DNA of 23,864 nt from contig JBFWOF010000075.1 in NCBI GenBank assembly GCA_050250665.1, positions 1-23,864 on the forward strand, given 5' to 3'. The notes beneath the pieces were generated by a model. It searched no databases and was not told the DNA's origin. It saw only the letters and a program-made list of their open reading frames with translations. This DNA is from JADKFD01 sp050250665. Its GTDB lineage: Bacteria > Pseudomonadota > Gammaproteobacteria > Xanthomonadales > SZUA-5. Position numbers and translations under genes: made by a program. Every line of letters starts with the position of its first letter. Position 1 is the first letter of the stretch. Below are positions 6,189 through 13,399 of this stretch, piece by piece.

Positions 6189-7934
6189 ATGTCCTCACTC
6201 AAGCCACCGGCCAATGGCGGCCAGCAACTCGCTGTGGCGCTGCACGCTCAGGGCGTGCGCCGCGTGTACACGCTCTGCGGTGGCCACATCTCGCCGATCC
6301 TGGTGGCGCTGCGCAGTCTGGACATCGAGGTGATCGATGTCCGCGACGAGGCCAGCGCCGTGTACGCGGCCGATGCTGCCGCGCGCCTCAGTGGCTTGCC
6401 GGGAGTCGCTCTGGTGACTGCCGGGCCCGGTGTCAGCAATACCCTGACGGCGCTGAAGAACGCGCAGCTGGCGCAATCGCCGCTGCTGTTGATCGGCGGC
6501 GCGGCGCCGACTGCCCTGCAGGGCCGCGGGGCGCTGCAGGATATCGATCAGGCGCCGCTGGTGGCTCCGCATGTCAAGGGACTACGGCAGATTCGTGTCG
6601 TGGCCGAGCTGGCGCCGGCCGTGGCCTGGGCCTTCCGGCGTGCGCAACAGGGCGTACCCGGACCCGTCTTCCTCGAATGCCCGGTCGATCTGCTCTACGA
6701 CGAGAGCACGATCCGCGGCTGGTATGCCGAGGCCGAGGCGCGCGGCTCCTCGCTGCCTGCGCGTTTGCAGCGCTGGTACCTGCGCCGACATGCCCGGCGC
6801 CTGTTTGCGCCGCGCGCCCAGGCTGAAACGTGCCTGGCGGCGCCGCCGCTGCCACGCGCCGAAGGGCGGACGTTGCGGGCTGCGGCCAAAGCACTCAGCG
6901 CCAGCCGCAAACCCTTGCTGCTGATCGGCAGTCAGGCCCTCTGCAATGCCGCCGGCGCAGCTGCGGTGGCGGCGGCCGTCGACCGGTTGGGGTTGCCGGT
7001 GTACCTCTCGGGCATGGCCCGGGGCCTGCTGGGTCGGGCACACCCGCGCCAGCTGCTGCATCAGCGGCGCCAGGCGCTGCGCGAATCCGATTGCGTGCTG
7101 CTGGCAGGACTGCCCTGCGATTTCCGCCTCGACTACGGCAGGCATGTGCGCCACGGGGCGACGCTGATCGCCGTCAATCGCAGTTCTCGGGAGGCACGCT
7201 TGAACCGGCGTCCTGACCTCGCCGCAATCGGCGATGTCGGCGATTTCCTGATCCGGCTGGCAGCCGCACATTGCGGCGACCACACCGCGCCGAAATGGCT
7301 GGCCACGCTGCGCCAGCGCGATCGCGAGCGCGAGCAGGCCATCGCTGCCGAGGCCAGCGTGAGCGGCAGCCACGTCAACCCGGTGGCCTTGTTGCGGGCC
7401 ATAGACCAGTGCGCCAGCGACAAGGCCATCTTCGTCGCCGATGGTGGCGATTTTGTCGCCACGGCCGCCTATACCCTGCGTCCGCGCCAGCCCTTGGGCT
7501 GGCTGGATCCCGGAGTATTCGGCACCCTGGGCGTGGGCGGCGGTTTTGCCATTGCCGCCGCCAGCCAGCGCCGTGACGCGCAGATCTGGCTGCTGTGGGG
7601 AGATGGGGCCTGCGCCTTCAGCATTGCCGAAATGGACACGCTGGCCCGGCATGGCCTGCCGGTGATCGCCGTGGTCGGCAACGACGCCTGCTGGAGTCAG
7701 ATCGCCCGCGAACAGGTGAAGCTGCTCGGTGATCCCGTCGGCACGGTGCTGGCGCGCAGCGACTACCACCAGGTGGCCGCCGGATTCGGCGCTGTCGGCC
7801 TGCTGATCCGCAAGCCGGAGGAGGTCGCCGACGGACTGACCCAGGCCATCAGTATTGCCGCCGGAGGCCGGCCGGTGTTGGTCAATGTCTGGCTCGATCA
7901 CAGCGAGTTCCGCGAGGGCTCGATTTCGATGTAG
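6189..7934 (+). CDS. Thiamine-diphosphate-dependent enzyme, ILVBL/HACL2-like (acetolactate synthase superfamily)
   Basis: The 581-residue product has the three-domain build of acetolactate synthase-type ThDP enzymes. The N-terminal Pyr domain has the catalytic glutamate E54 in VRDEASAVYAADAAAR and the TAGPGVSNTLTALKNAQLAQ stretch. The C-terminal PP domain has the cofactor motif GDG at 471-473 (D472) and N498-D499. The GGHISPILVAL start, LLLIGGAAPTALQGRGALQ, and GNDACWSQIAREQVKLLG all resemble animal ILVBL (HACL2), a 2-hydroxyacyl-CoA lyase, more than bacterial IlvB. The substrate here is unknown; acetolactate synthase is less likely because no small subunit gene adjoins. The ATG at 6189 has only a weak site (CAGAGA). 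It lies 40 bp after ubiV and is probably in the same operon. Confidence 0.88.
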   Translation: MSSLKPPANGGQQLAVALHAQGVRRVYTLCGGHISPILVALRSLDIEVIDVRDEASAVYAADAAARLSGLPGVALVTAGPGVSNTLTALKNAQLAQSPLLLIGGAAPTALQGRGALQDIDQAPLVAPHVKGLRQIRVVAELAPAVAWAFRRAQQGVPGPVFLECPVDLLYDESTIRGWYAEAEARGSSLPARLQRWYLRRHARRLFAPRAQAETCLAAPPLPRAEGRTLRAAAKALSASRKPLLLIGSQALCNAAGAAAVAAAVDRLGLPVYLSGMARGLLGRAHPRQLLHQRRQALRESDCVLLAGLPCDFRLDYGRHVRHGATLIAVNRSSREARLNRRPDLAAIGDVGDFLIRLAAAHCGDHTAPKWLATLRQRDREREQAIAAEASVSGSHVNPVALLRAIDQCASDKAIFVADGGDFVATAAYTLRPRQPLGWLDPGVFGTLGVGGGFAIAAASQRRDAQIWLLWGDGACAFSIAEMDTLARHGLPVIAVVGNDACWSQIAREQVKLLGDPVGTVLARSDYHQVAAGFGAVGLLIRKPEEVADGLTQAISIAAGGRPVLVNVWLDHSEFREGSISM

Positions 7935-7938
7935 GCAC

Positions 7939-7969
7939 GGGACTCGGGACTCGGGACTCGGGACTCGGG
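7939..7969. repeat. Heptanucleotide tandem repeat GGGACTC x4
   Basis: Four perfect GGGACTC units start at 7939, 7946, 7953 and 7960, followed by a partial GGG. The array begins five bases after the stop codon of the ThDP enzyme. Perfect identity suggests recent slippage and possible length variation between strains. Confidence 0.85.
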
Positions 7970-8012
7970 TAAAGGCTAGACGGTTCATGCCCCAGACCCG
8001 AGGGAGCGGTAG

Positions 8013-8030
8013 GTCCAGACTTGTCTGGAC
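8013..8030. repeat. Short palindrome GTCCAGAC-TT-GTCTGGAC
   Basis: Eight-base arms with a 2-nt centre. The same palindrome (AA centre) recurs at 20681-20698 inside a larger hairpin, and a diverged form lies at 8064-8081. It lies between the convergent ThDP enzyme and transporter genes. Confidence 0.7.
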
Positions 8031-8063
8031 GTTCCGTCGCCATCTCGCAATCCAGGCAACAGC

Positions 8064-8081
8064 GTTCGGACAAGTCCGAAC
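8064..8081. repeat. Short palindrome GTTCGGAC-AA-GTCCGAAC
   Basis: Perfect eight-base arms with an AA centre. Compared with the palindrome at 20681 it differs at symmetrical positions (TCGGAC/GTCCGA against CCAGAC/GTCTGG), so pairing is kept while sequence changes. The common core is GACAAGTC. Confidence 0.65.
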
Positions 8082-8096
8082 CCACCAGAGCCCGAC

Positions 8097-8123
8097 TCCG
8101 CGTCCTCCGCGTCTTCGCGTGAG
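8097..8123. repeat. Nine-base tandem repeat TCCGCGTCC-like, 3 units
   Basis: Units TCCGCGTCC, TCCGCGTCT and TCGCGTGAG follow one another. Similar short repeats with this look occur in unrelated bacterial genomes (from memory). It lies just downstream of the transporter stop codon. Confidence 0.4.
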
Positions 8124-8159
8124 ACTGCTCCTGTCCGACACCAACACCCGCTTCTGCTG

Positions 8160-9464
8160 TCAGCCCACCTTCGGCTCAGCCGCCTGCAGCGCCCGATAGC
8201 GTTTCCCCAGCCATAGCGACAGCGCCAGCCAGATCGCCGCCAGTGGCACAGCGGTGTAGGCAATGCCGGCGATGCCGAAGCCCAGCCAGATCAGCACCCC
8301 GTTGGCCCAGGCGCCGACCTGGTCGCCGATGCGGTAGACCGCGGTGTCGATCAGGTTCTTGGCCTTGTACTTCTCGCTGCGACTGAGCGGCACGAACAGC
8401 GCTTCGCGGGCCGGGCGTGACAGCGCGAAATTGGTGACTCGCCGGGCTACCGTGAACACCACCACGGCAGCGAGCACCGGCACCAGTCCCAGGCCCATGA
8501 AGCCGATGATGCTGATCACCGGCAGCAGCGCCAGAGTTACGCCTACACCGATGCGTGCCATCAGCCGACCGGTCAGGAACAGCTGCAGCGTCAGCGTGAG
8601 GCCGTTGACCCAGATGTCGACATTGGCAAAGTACGCGGTCTGCGCGACCTGGCCATCAATGGTGCTGTCGACGATCTGCGCCTGCAGGAAATACAGAAAG
8701 GTCGAGCCGATGGTGTACAGCAGCATGTAGCCGCACACGCCCAGCAGATAGGGCGAGCGCGCTGCCAGCTTGAAGCCATCGATGGCGCTGCCGCCGATGA
8801 CTTGCTCGCCATCGCTGCTCACGCCGGCGGCATCCACCGAATGATCGCGGGTGATCGCGTACATGCACCACAGCGCGATTTCCAGCATCAGCAGGGAGAC
8901 CAGCAACAGCGCCGGCGCGCCGATCGCCTCGACCATGGCGCTGGTCACGACCCCACCCATCAGCGCGCCCAGACTGCCGCCGGCGGCGATCACGCCATAG
9001 AGCCGGCGCGAGGACTCGCTGTGGAAGACGTCGGCCATCACCGCCCAGAACACCGACACCGCAAACAGATTGAAGACGCTGACCCAGATGAAGAAGGCGC
9101 GTCCCACCCACACCAGCTGCTCGTCGGGCAGCGTCACCAGCGCTGCGTAGAAGGCCAGCAGACAGGCCATCAATGCGCGATAGCTCCAGGTGACGAAGCG
9201 CCGCCGCGGCCAGCGCGAGACCAGTCCGGCAAACAGCGGGCTGATCACCAGCATGGCGATCATGGTGCCGGTGAACAGCCAGGGCAGATTGCGCACGCCA
9301 CCGGCCACCCCCATCTGATCGCGGATCGGACGCAGGATGAAGTAGCTGGCCATGACCAGAAAGAAGTACAGCGCCGACAGCGCCAGCACCCGGCGTTCCT
9401 CCGGGCGCACCTTCATCAGCGTCTGCAGCACACTGGGGCGGTCTTCAGCGGTGTCGATGCTCAT
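8160..9464 (-). CDS. NTP/NDP-exchange-type (ATP/ADP carrier-like, MFS-related) transporter
   Basis: The 434-residue product is an inner-membrane protein with about eleven to twelve hydrophobic helices. The start of the transmembrane part (ALYFFLVMASYFILRPIRDQ at about 32-51) and the FNLFAVSVFWAVMADVF segment near 136-152 are typical of free-living bacterial relatives of the Npt/TLC ATP/ADP translocase family, often annotated simply as MFS transporters. In obligate intracellular bacteria the family exchanges host ATP for ADP; in free-living bacteria the substrate is not established, so transport of nucleotides here should not be assumed. The ATG at 9462-9464 has only a weak ribosome binding site. 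The gene stands alone, convergent with the ThDP enzyme gene. Confidence 0.8.
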   Translation of the reverse strand: MSIDTAEDRPSVLQTLMKVRPEERRVLALSALYFFLVMASYFILRPIRDQMGVAGGVRNLPWLFTGTMIAMLVISPLFAGLVSRWPRRRFVTWSYRALMACLLAFYAALVTLPDEQLVWVGRAFFIWVSVFNLFAVSVFWAVMADVFHSESSRRLYGVIAAGGSLGALMGGVVTSAMVEAIGAPALLLVSLLMLEIALWCMYAITRDHSVDAAGVSSDGEQVIGGSAIDGFKLAARSPYLLGVCGYMLLYTIGSTFLYFLQAQIVDSTIDGQVAQTAYFANVDIWVNGLTLTLQLFLTGRLMARIGVGVTLALLPVISIIGFMGLGLVPVLAAVVVFTVARRVTNFALSRPAREALFVPLSRSEKYKAKNLIDTAVYRIGDQVGAWANGVLIWLGFGIAGIAYTAVPLAAIWLALSLWLGKRYRALQAAEPKVG

Positions 9465-9655
9465 AGGTGGTCACTCTGCCTTGATCTGGAATGGCTGGCT
9501 GAGCGTGAATCCGCTGCCGGCGAGCCTCGCGTTTCGATCCCATTGGGGTCCCCGACCATGAACCCGGAACTGAGGTAGCGCGGCTCCGGCGCGCGGCGGC
9601 TGGAAAGCTGCGCCAGGGCGGTTCGCGCCGGCGGCCGCGGCTGCGCCCTTGAACA

Positions 9656-9744
9656 GGCGTCATTGCGAGGAGCGCAGCGACGAAGCAATCCAGTGCTCTT
9701 GAGGCCGTGCCTCTGGATTGCTTCGCTGCGCTCGCAATGACGCC
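9656..9744. repeat. CATTGCGAGG long inverted repeat
   Basis: The arms GGCGTCATTGCGAG...CAATCCAG (9656-9693) and CTGGATTGCTTCG...GACGCC (to 9744) are complementary over about 32 pairs, with two 3-nt insertions in the left arm and a loop of about 20 nt. A half copy lies at 113-133. Elements with this sequence are dispersed in distant bacteria (from memory). The gene-free stretch 9465-9933 holds this element and the GTAG unit at 9812; I see nothing else in it. Confidence 0.8.
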
Positions 9745-9811
9745 TTGGACGGCAAACGCTCCTGGCTCGATCCCGGAGAAGCGCCCGAACAAGGCCGGGC
9801 CTGGCAGATGC

Positions 9812-9892
9812 GTAGCCCGTTGTGCCGCGTAGCGGCTCAGCGGGGCTTTTCCGCGTCACCGCCCGCACAGCGCTGCGCGCACTTCGGGCTAC
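9812..9892 (-). repeat. Single GTAGCCCG hairpin unit, reverse orientation
   Basis: This 81-bp unit begins GTAGCCCG and ends CGGGCTAC. Read on the minus strand it is the same element as the eight tandem copies at 16643-17386, with scattered substitutions. It shows that the element is dispersed and can stand alone. Confidence 0.85.
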
Positions 9893-9933
9893 GAGAAGCG
9901 GCCTGACGCGAGGCTGGGGGTTGCGCGCCACCC

Positions 9934-11085
9934 TCAATACCCGCGCGCGATGTCCACCACATTCAACATCGGCTCACCGGCCACATAGCGGCGCAGATTT
10001 TCCACGGCCAGTATCAGGTAGCGCTGATTCTGGACCTCGGAGACCGCCGCCACGTGCGGGCTGATGATGACATTGGGAAAGGCCCACAGCGGATGCCCGG
10101 CCGGCAGCGGCTCGGGATCGGTGACATCCAGGCCAGCGCCGGCGAGGTGGCCGCTGCGCAGCGCCGCGACCAGATCGTCGCTGACCGTGCTCTGGCCGCG
10201 GCCGACGCTGACGAAGTAGCTCTTCGGCTTCATCGCGGCAAAGAAGCCGGCATTGAAGATGCCCGTGGTCTCGGCCGTCAGCGGCAGTGAATTCACCACC
10301 ACATCGGCCTGCGCGGCATAGGCCAGCAGTTCCTCGGACAAGCCCACCTGGGCGACGAAATCCGGACCCTCGCGGCTGCTGTTGCGGATGGCGATCACGC
10401 GCATGCCGAGGCCATGGGCGCGACGCGCGACCTCGGTACCGATGCCACCCAGGCCCACCACCAGCAGCGTCTGGCCGGCAATCTCGCGCATGGCCGGCAG
10501 TTCCGACTCGCTCTCGGCCCAGCGACCCGCCTGCTGCTGGCGCACGAACTGCGGCAAGCCGCGCATCAGCGCGGTACTCATGGCGATGGCGTGATCGGCG
10601 ATCGGCATGCCGCTGGTGCGCTGCATATTGGTCAGCAGAATCTTGCGTTCGAGCAGACCCGGCAGCACCACGCAGCGCTCCACGCCGACCCACAGCGTCT
10701 GGATCCAGTGCAGGCCCGGTGCGGCATCCAGGGTTTGCTGATCGCACAGACCAAACACGGCCTGGGCGCCGGCCAGCTGCTCGGCGCGCCTGGCCGGATG
10801 GGCATCGGCCACCAGGATTTCGACCTCAGGCGCCACCACCTGCAATTGCTGCAGCAACTGCGGGTTGCGCGAGCCGAGCACGACTCGCTTTGGCACGCTC
10901 CAGCCGGGCAGATCGCGCGCCGCCACATCGGCCTGTTTCAGACCCAGTTCCTGGATCAGGGCGGTCGCGCGCGGATCGGGGCCTGACAGCGCTGAGGCCG
11001 ATGTCAGCAGCGCCGAAGCGGCCAGCAAGGCCAGACCGAAGAGGCCGGCATGCAGCCGAGTGGGGCATCGCAACGCTGAGCGCAT
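9934..11085 (-). CDS. D-isomer-specific 2-hydroxyacid dehydrogenase with signal peptide
   Basis: The 383-residue product has a complete 2-hydroxyacid dehydrogenase domain: the Rossmann motif GLGGIG at 211-216, catalytic R296 in SVGRGQS, E325 in DPEP, and H344 in ISPHVAA. These enzymes reduce 2-keto acids with NAD(P)H. The odd part is residues 1-34: an arginine-containing start, a hydrophobic core (LFGLALLAASALL) and a cleavage-like TSASA site, which together look like a Sec signal peptide, without a twin-arginine motif. Periplasmic NAD(H) is not expected, so either the segment is an anchor facing the cytoplasm or the protein has another role. The ATG at 11085 has GAGGA about 8 bp upstream, which supports this start. 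The gene is monocistronic and flanked by repeats. Confidence 0.85.
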   Translation of the reverse strand: MRSALRCPTRLHAGLFGLALLAASALLTSASALSGPDPRATALIQELGLKQADVAARDLPGWSVPKRVVLGSRNPQLLQQLQVVAPEVEILVADAHPARRAEQLAGAQAVFGLCDQQTLDAAPGLHWIQTLWVGVERCVVLPGLLERKILLTNMQRTSGMPIADHAIAMSTALMRGLPQFVRQQQAGRWAESESELPAMREIAGQTLLVVGLGGIGTEVARRAHGLGMRVIAIRNSSREGPDFVAQVGLSEELLAYAAQADVVVNSLPLTAETTGIFNAGFFAAMKPKSYFVSVGRGQSTVSDDLVAALRSGHLAGAGLDVTDPEPLPAGHPLWAFPNVIISPHVAAVSEVQNQRYLILAVENLRRYVAGEPMLNVVDIARGY

Positions 11086-11181
11086 GGCGCAGTCCTCGAC
11101 AATCAGGGTGCCCAGCAGACTACTACAGGGGCGTGAGCGTCATGTGGAGCAATAGGGCGGGTAGGTGCCGGCCGCAATCCT

Positions 11182-11436
11182 GTGGGAGCGGGCTCCGCCC
11201 GCGATCGGGGCGGGCATTCAAGCCAGGAGCGGTCGCGGATGAATCCGCTCCCACAGGTGTCGCTGCCCTGTTGTGGGAGCGGGCTCTGCCCGCGATCGGG
11301 CCTGGCATTCAAGCCAGGGGCTGTTGCGGATGAATCCGCTCTCACAGTAGTCGCGGCTCTGTTGTGGGAGCGGGCTCTGCCCGCGATCGGGACGGGCATT
11401 CAAGCCAGAAGCGGTCGCGGATGAATCCGCTCCCAC
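11182..11436. repeat. GTGGGAGCGGGCT tandem repeat array, 91-bp period, 3 copies
   Basis: Units begin at 11182, 11273 and 11364, an exact 91-bp period. Each starts GTGGGAGCGGGCT(C/C)... with the hairpin GCGGGCTCTGCCCGC (first copy slightly different) and ends near CCGCTCCCAC (CTCTCAC in copy 2) through a second hairpin around GCGGATGAATCCGC. It is the same superfamily as the array at 2975 but with different stems. It fills most of the gene-free stretch 11086-11467, where nothing else is evident. Confidence 0.9.
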
Positions 11437-11467
11437 AGGTGTCGCTGCCCTCGTGCCCTCGTGGCAG

Positions 11468-11857
11468 CTACTGCTTCTCCAGATCGGACAGATGCAGGTT
11501 GAGGGCATCGCTGGAGAGCTGGATCTCGCGGACTGACAGGGCCAGGGAGCTCAGCAGCAGCACCAGGGCGATGGCAAACGCGATCTTGCCGGGAAAGATC
11601 CAGCCGGCAAACAGCAGGAACATGCAGAGCACGCAGAAGAACAGGCTGAGCACGCCCATCGCCTGCATCTGCTGGATCAGCCGCACCCGGTGGCGCAGGC
11701 TGGCCAGTTCCTCGTGGTATTGCGGCATGCCGCCCTTGATCTGCGCGTGCAGCTGGCGGATGACGCTGGCCACCGCCAAAAAGCGGTTGGTGTAGGCCAG
11801 CAGCAGCAGGCTCAGGGCCGGGAACAGCAGGGCCGGCGTCGTCAGGGACAGCTCCAT
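11468..11857 (-). CDS. DUF2721 family membrane protein
   Basis: The 129-residue protein has an N-terminal hydrophobic helix with the family-typical TPALLFPALSLLLLAYTNRF stretch (residues 6-25), a charged middle region (about 30-63) that may form a coiled coil, and two further membrane helices (about 65-105). This fits DUF2721, whose function is unknown. Its ATG overlaps the stop codon of the upstream M64 peptidase gene by one base (TGATG), so the two are translationally coupled. That coupling makes a role linked to the peptidase possible, but nothing in the sequence shows one. Confidence 0.82.
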   Translation of the reverse strand: MELSLTTPALLFPALSLLLLAYTNRFLAVASVIRQLHAQIKGGMPQYHEELASLRHRVRLIQQMQAMGVLSLFFCVLCMFLLFAGWIFPGKIAFAIALVLLLSSLALSVREIQLSSDALNLHLSDLEKQ

Positions 11858-13260
11858 CAGTGCGCTCCGCCGGAATACAGATCGATGACCTCACTGATCG
11901 CGCCCTGGCAGACGCGGCAGAAGTGATCGGTGCGGGTGAACATCAAACAGTTCAGTGCTGGTCGGTAGTAGCCGCTGGACTCGTAGTTCGCGCCCTCGAA
12001 GGCACCGATCCGGTCGCGCGCCGGCACCGCCGAGAACATCGCATCCACATGCTCCTGCTCGCTGTGGAACAGCGCATTCATCTCCGACTCGGGCCGGCGT
12101 TCCTCGCGCAGCTGCCGTCGGCGCGCCTGATTGTCGCGCTGATAGGCCTCGTACTCGACCTTCGGCCAGGGCGTGGGCAGCGCCGTGCCCGCACTCACCA
12201 GGCTGGCCCATTTGAGTTTGGCCGGATCGTGCAGGGCGGTGACGTTGGGCTCCCAGGGCTCGCGTCTTTCCACCGCCTTGGCGTAGCTGACATCGGAGGT
12301 GAAGTACTCGTCTGCCAGCGCCGCAAAATGGTGGCCGAATTCGTGCACGAACAGATAGTCGGCCCATTCGCTGCCGGCGGCGGCCGTGGCGTACAGGCCG
12401 TAGATGCCGCCACCGCCGTAGGTCTGGTTGTTGACCAGCAGTTCGACGAATTCGTAGGGCGCGTGCTGGGCGATGTCGCGGAAGTTGGCATTGTCGAAAC
12501 TGAGCACATAGCGCTCGCTGCCGAAGGCATCGTATTGCGCGCCCAGCGGGGTCCAGCGATAGCTCTCGGTCGACGGTCGCGAGATCCCCGACTCCGGCGC
12601 AGCCACCATCAGCGCCCAGACATTGAAGTCATTGGCGCGTTCGCGATAGGGAGAGACCTTGAACAGGGCCTCGCTCATGCGTCTGGCGTCGGCCAGAAAC
12701 TTCGGTCGCTCGGCTTCGGTGTAGCCATCGCCGAGCATCAGCAGATCCACCTTCTGCTCGGGCGACCCACTCTGGCGTATCGCCACCGCTTCGGTGGCGA
12801 TGGGCCGATGCTTGCGGATGACACCGGGCGCGGCCGGATCCACATCCAGCGTCCATACCATCGAGAACTCGTTGGCATCGTCGCGCGCATACAGCCGCAC
12901 CCGCACCGGCGCCTCCGGTAGCGGAAAGCGCAGCGATTCGCCGAAAGCGCGGCTGCCCTTCTGCGCCTCCTCGGTGGTACGCCACTCACCGAAAATCGAG
13001 CTGAAGCCGCGCGAATACAGCACCTTGCCGGTGCCGGGCTCGACCACATCGAAGAAATAGGCACCACGACGCAGCGTATCGATACGCTGATCCATGCTGC
13101 CCGGCCACGGCAACGGCTCCAGCAGCACCCGATCGAGGCTGTACATCTCGGTCAGCGCATTGCCCGAGTGCACGAAGTCCACGCGCAGGGTGCCGGGTTG
13201 GGCGGCCCCCAGGCAGGCGGAAGCGCAGAACAGCAGTACCCCGGTGGCGTAGCGAAGCAT
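11857..13260 (-). CDS. Secreted M64 (IgA peptidase) family metallopeptidase
   Basis: The 467-residue product carries the zinc site HEFGHHFAALADEY starting at H306, the KVDLLMLGDGYTEAE stretch at about 171-185 that opens the M64 domain, and a NCLMFTRT segment near the C-terminus resembling a Met-turn. Residues 1-20 form a signal peptide (LRYATGVLLFCASACLGAA), so the enzyme acts in the periplasm or outside the cell. The N-terminal part before residue 165 is a beta-rich region typical of M64 N-terminal domains. The start at 13260 has GGAG 9-10 bp upstream (GGAGAAGACC before the ATG); an upstream in-frame ATG at 13401 would bury the signal peptide. The family is named after a Clostridium IgA protease, but substrates in other bacteria are mostly unknown. 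Translation is coupled to the DUF2721 gene. Confidence 0.9.
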   Translation of the reverse strand: MLRYATGVLLFCASACLGAAQPGTLRVDFVHSGNALTEMYSLDRVLLEPLPWPGSMDQRIDTLRRGAYFFDVVEPGTGKVLYSRGFSSIFGEWRTTEEAQKGSRAFGESLRFPLPEAPVRVRLYARDDANEFSMVWTLDVDPAAPGVIRKHRPIATEAVAIRQSGSPEQKVDLLMLGDGYTEAERPKFLADARRMSEALFKVSPYRERANDFNVWALMVAAPESGISRPSTESYRWTPLGAQYDAFGSERYVLSFDNANFRDIAQHAPYEFVELLVNNQTYGGGGIYGLYATAAAGSEWADYLFVHEFGHHFAALADEYFTSDVSYAKAVERREPWEPNVTALHDPAKLKWASLVSAGTALPTPWPKVEYEAYQRDNQARRRQLREERRPESEMNALFHSEQEHVDAMFSAVPARDRIGAFEGANYESSGYYRPALNCLMFTRTDHFCRVCQGAISEVIDLYSGGAH

Positions 13261-13341
13261 GGTCTTCTCCGGTCGGTGAGGGGCCATGTTCGCGCAGAAC
13301 CGGCCCCGGGGCCACCGTGGCTGGAGGGCGACCGCTATTGC

Positions 13342-13372
13342 TTGCCCGGCCACGGGCACCAGCGAGTAGAAT
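13342..13372 (+). promoter_or_regulatory. Possible sigma-70 promoter for the 13400 gene
   Basis: TTGCCC at 13342 and TAGAAT at 13367-13372 are separated by 19 bp, slightly long. The implied transcript would start near 13379, about 21 nt before the ATG at 13400. The match is moderate and may be chance. Confidence 0.3.
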
Positions 13373-13399
13373 CCCGGCCCCGCCAGATCGTGAACATCC

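Noticed and set aside
8802..9578. Plus-strand frame antisense to the transporter (His/Gln-rich)
   Set aside because: It is composed of the complement of hydrophobic codons and is overlapped entirely by a well-supported transporter gene.
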